46,658 bases of DNA from Plebeiibacterium sediminum. Its GTDB lineage: Bacteria > Bacteroidota > Bacteroidia > Bacteroidales > Marinilabiliaceae. Below are positions 44,203-46,658 of the stretch, piece after piece. The number at the start of each line of letters is the position of its first letter. Position 1 is the stretch's first letter. The notes below the pieces were generated by a model, which made no database searches, was not told the DNA's origin, and saw only the letters and a program-made list of their open reading frames with translations. The DNA is taken from contig NZ_JAPDPJ010000052.1 in the NCBI RefSeq assembly GCF_026013605.1, positions 1 to 46,658 of the forward strand. The letters are read 5' to 3'. The position numbers were made by a program, and so were the translations under genes.

Positions 44203-45690
44203 ATGAAAGAATATGATTTAATCGTAATAGGCTCCGGACCTGCAGGTTATTCATCTGCAATGAGAGCTTTAGATTACGGACTTAATATCTGTATAGTTGA
44301 AGGAGCACACCTGGGTGGTGCAGGAATAATGAATGGAGCATTGACCTCTAAAACCATGTATGAATTATCCATGGATTATGCAGTTGCAGCAAGAACAGAC
44401 CGAGGATACAGATCAGGTAGTCTGAGTGTTGATTTTTCAAAAGTTATAAAAACAGTTGTTCATGCAGCAAAAGAGAAACAATATCAGATGTTAAGCCAGA
44501 TAGAAACATTCTCATCTGAAAAATCAAAAAAAGGCTCTCTTACTCTGGAAAGAGGATGGGCTAAATTTCTTGATCCCTATACTGTTTCTGTTGAAAACGA
44601 CAACGAGAAAAAACAAATCAAGGGTAAACACTTCATTATTGCAACAGGAGCCAAACCTCGACAAGCACCAGGATTAGAAATTGATCATGAAAGAATTATC
44701 AATTCCGATGACATTCTTAACCTGGAAAAATTTCCTGAACGAATGCTTATTATTGGATCCGGAATTATAGGTTGTGAATTTGCCACAATATTCAGCAATT
44801 TTAAACAAACCGAAGTTCACCTTCTGGATCGTGCCAATAGAGTTCTTCCGTACGAAGATGACGATGTAAGTGACTTTGTTGCTAAAAATCTGGAAGATAA
44901 TGGAGTGATGGTTCACCATACTGCACATTTAAGAACCATAAAAAAACACCCTAACCATCTTGAAGTTATTCTCGATTATGATGCAGGACATAGCAAAGTT
45001 ATTGAGGTTGATGTGGCTTTAGTTGCCATTGGTCGAGTTCCAAATACCGACAATTTAGGTTTAGAAAATATAGGTATTGAAACTACAGAAAGAGGAACCA
45101 TAAGTATTTCTGACGAATGTGTTTTAAAAGATGGAGATAACCATTGCCATATATATGCAGCAGGAGACATTACCGGGCACACACAATTATATAGTGTTGC
45201 TGAGTTCCAGGGAAGATTAACTGCTGAAAAAATAGCTGCAACTCCTACTTATCTTCTTGACTATTCTAACATGTCAACTTTAATGTTTTTTAAACCAGAA
45301 CTGGCTTCTGTTGGAATGAATGAGAAACAACTCAGAGCAAAAAACATTCCTCATAAAGTTGCTTATTACTCCAATCAATTAGTGAACAGAGCCATTGCGA
45401 TGAGAAATACCAATGGATTTGTAAAGATTATTGTGAGTGATGATGATCAGCCAAAAATTTTAGGAATGAGAGCTGCTGGTCCACAAGCATCTGCTTATAT
45501 TGTTTCTGTTGCTCACCTGATCAATCAAGGCAATAGCCTACAGGAGGTATTAAAAATATTTTATCCACACCCAAGCGTTTCTGAAGGAATACAAGAATGC
45601 CTGAGAACCTTAAGTGGTAAATCTATTTTTAAACCAGAAGCATTCCCTGATTTGATAAACTTTAAAGAATGGCAACCTGATAAACAATAA
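44203..45690 (+). CDS. disulfide-reductase-fold flavoprotein without redox cysteines
   Basis: Class I pyridine nucleotide-disulfide oxidoreductase fold, related to dihydrolipoamide dehydrogenase, 495 residues. FAD loop IGSGPAGYSSA (9-19), NAD loop IGSGIIGCEFA, a late YAAGDIT FAD motif and the C-terminal dimer region with HPSVSE are all present. The redox motif, normally GGxCxxxGCxPSK, reads GGAGIMNGALTSK (38-50): both cysteines are replaced (G41 and A46). It therefore cannot do classical dithiol exchange. The soluble transhydrogenase SthA is one relative with a changed motif, so an NAD(P)H:acceptor or quinone activity is possible. No lipoamide or acyltransferase partner lies nearby. The serine hydrolase gene follows after 34 bases. 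Confidence 0.8.
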   Translation: MKEYDLIVIGSGPAGYSSAMRALDYGLNICIVEGAHLGGAGIMNGALTSKTMYELSMDYAVAARTDRGYRSGSLSVDFSKVIKTVVHAAKEKQYQMLSQIETFSSEKSKKGSLTLERGWAKFLDPYTVSVENDNEKKQIKGKHFIIATGAKPRQAPGLEIDHERIINSDDILNLEKFPERMLIIGSGIIGCEFATIFSNFKQTEVHLLDRANRVLPYEDDDVSDFVAKNLEDNGVMVHHTAHLRTIKKHPNHLEVILDYDAGHSKVIEVDVALVAIGRVPNTDNLGLENIGIETTERGTISISDECVLKDGDNHCHIYAAGDITGHTQLYSVAEFQGRLTAEKIAATPTYLLDYSNMSTLMFFKPELASVGMNEKQLRAKNIPHKVAYYSNQLVNRAIAMRNTNGFVKIIVSDDDQPKILGMRAAGPQASAYIVSVAHLINQGNSLQEVLKIFYPHPSVSEGIQECLRTLSGKSIFKPEAFPDLINFKEWQPDKQ

Positions 45691-45724
45691 AATCATTTGT
45701 TTTCAGCATGTGATTATTTAATAA

Positions 45725-46591
45725 ATGATACTCATGAAGAATATAAGAGTTTTAATGATATTAATGGTAGCTGTATTTATTTACCTGTCTACTCCTGACT
45801 ATATTAAAAAAGCTCTTATATATCTATTTCCGGGAATTGAAGACTATAAAATATTTTATAACAGAGAAATTCCCGGTGACAATTCTATCCCATGGAATAC
45901 GGCTCATGACTATATGAATACCGAACTCTTAAAACAAGAAAGAGATACACTGGAACACTACAAAACCGTTGCTTACTTAATTATTCAAAATGATTCTGTA
46001 GTTTACGAAGAATACTGGGATGGATACGATAAAAATTCTTTATCCAATTCTTTTTCTGCTTCAAAGAGTATTGTTTCCCTTTTAATTGGAGCTGCAATTC
46101 AAGATGGTTACATTAATAATATTAATCAATCAGTCTCTGAATTTATTCCTGAATTCAACGATGATTCTCACAATAAACTTTACATAAAGGATCTATTAAC
46201 TATGAGTTCCGGTTTAAATTGGAACGAGAGCTATATCAATCCTTTTTCAATGACTACTCAAGCATATTATGGCGATAATATTAATGATTTAGTCCTAAAT
46301 CTGAAGTTAATTGAAACACCTGGAGTTGAATTTAAATACCTAAGTGGAAACACACAACTTTTAGCTATTATCATTGAAAATGCAACAGGAAAGTCTCTTT
46401 CTGAATATGTACACGAAAAAATCTGGAAACCACTTGGTGCTACAAACACCGCATTATGGAGTTTAGACAGAAAAAACGGACATGAGAAAGCATACTGTTG
46501 CTTGAACAGCAATGCCAGAGATTTTGCACGAATTGGCAATATTATTTTAAACAATGGTGCAATTAATAACCTCAGTTCGATTCTAAAATAA
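45725..46591 (+). CDS. serine hydrolase (class C beta-lactamase fold), C-terminally truncated
   Basis: Penicillin-binding/beta-lactamase-like protein anchored by an N-terminal hydrophobic helix (LMILMVAVFIYLS). The catalytic SASK motif (S-x-x-K, in SFSASKSIVSLL) and the second motif region (YLSGNTQLL) are present, as is the MSSGLNWNE element. Family members of this type usually run to about 380-400 residues and carry a third HTG-like motif near the end. Here the frame stops at 288 residues in an unconserved tail (NNLSSILK), and neither other plus-strand frame continues. The gene runs 9 bases into a convergent frame. It is probably a truncated, inactive copy. A short functional variant is less likely. 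Confidence 0.7.
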   Translation: MILMKNIRVLMILMVAVFIYLSTPDYIKKALIYLFPGIEDYKIFYNREIPGDNSIPWNTAHDYMNTELLKQERDTLEHYKTVAYLIIQNDSVVYEEYWDGYDKNSLSNSFSASKSIVSLLIGAAIQDGYINNINQSVSEFIPEFNDDSHNKLYIKDLLTMSSGLNWNESYINPFSMTTQAYYGDNINDLVLNLKLIETPGVEFKYLSGNTQLLAIIIENATGKSLSEYVHEKIWKPLGATNTALWSLDRKNGHEKAYCCLNSNARDFARIGNIILNNGAINNLSSILK

Positions 46592-46658
46592 GGCTAATTG
46601 ATCAGACTTAATTTGCTCAACTTTAATAGCAGGTTTCTTTGGAAAAAATGAATAGGCT
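46583..46658 (-). CDS. C-terminal end of a convergent gene, clamp-binding-like tail
   Basis: The last 24 codons of a leftward frame, cut by the window edge, ending in TAG at 46583-46585. The tail reads KVEQIKSDQLALF-stop after a FFPKKPA stretch. A C-terminal QLxLF is the beta-sliding-clamp-binding motif of DNA polymerases and repair proteins such as Pol IV, so this may be a replication or repair gene. The product cannot be named from this fragment, and a 24-codon frame can arise by chance. Confidence 0.4.
   Translation of the reverse strand, partial: AYSFFPKKPAIKVEQIKSDQLALF

Overview
The window is AT-rich chromosomal DNA from a member of the Bacteroidota, probably a marine Bacteroidales/Marinilabiliales-type organism. 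Several features point there. Promoter-like elements fit the Bacteroidota consensus (-33 TTTG, -7 TAnnTTTG). Starts lack Shine-Dalgarno sequences. The dcw cluster carries the Bacteroidota-type FtsL-like protein and an MraY with an insertion. There is a coaX-TPR-lptC-CorC-ppiD block, a secreted DUF5916 protein, and a glsA/glsB-like pair for glycine (amino-acid) lipids. The order-level guess is inference from gene content; no rRNA gene lies inside the window.

Layout. 1-712: no gene on either strand, but two near-identical leftward promoters whose transcript runs off the left edge (possibly an rRNA leader). 713-3869 (+): polyprenol-phosphate mannosyltransferase, dihydroorotase, an unrecognised lipoprotein with a faint GldN-like pattern, and a PepSY-type membrane protein broken by one in-frame stop. 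3878-5155 (-): aspartate kinase. 5156-5785: a long regulatory gap. 5786-10617 (+): membrane histidine kinase and Mfd. 10630-11697 (-): response regulator with two PAS-like regions. 11770-18317 (+): coaX, TPR protein, lptC, CorC/HlyC-type protein and PpiD-like foldase, closed by a strong terminator. 18377-18973: no supportable gene.

34989 down to 19030 (-): an uninterrupted 14-gene division and cell-wall cluster in the order mraZ-rsmH-ftsL-ftsI-murE-mraY-murD-ftsW-murG-murC-ftsQ-ftsA-ftsZ-yqeY. It ends at a clear terminator and is headed by three GTGG boxes at exact 10-bp spacing that look like an MraZ operator. These genes make UDP-MurNAc-pentapeptide and lipid II (murE, mraY, murD, murG, murC; ddl and murF are absent here) and build the divisome. 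The DNPR motif in MurE indicates meso-diaminopimelate, which aspartate kinase also feeds.

35213-46591 (+): a glsA/glsB-like acyltransferase pair, a secreted transglutaminase-like protein, a DUF5916/CBM9 outer-membrane protein, a bacteriohemerythrin, a small coiled-coil lipoprotein followed by a Lys/Glu-rich exported helix protein, a disulfide-reductase-fold flavoprotein without its redox cysteines, and a serine hydrolase that lacks its C-terminal region. The last 76 bases hold the end of a leftward gene with a beta-clamp-binding-like tail. I found no CRISPR array, insertion sequence, tRNA or prophage. Most of the window is core genome; the oddities are at the level of single genes and regulatory sites.
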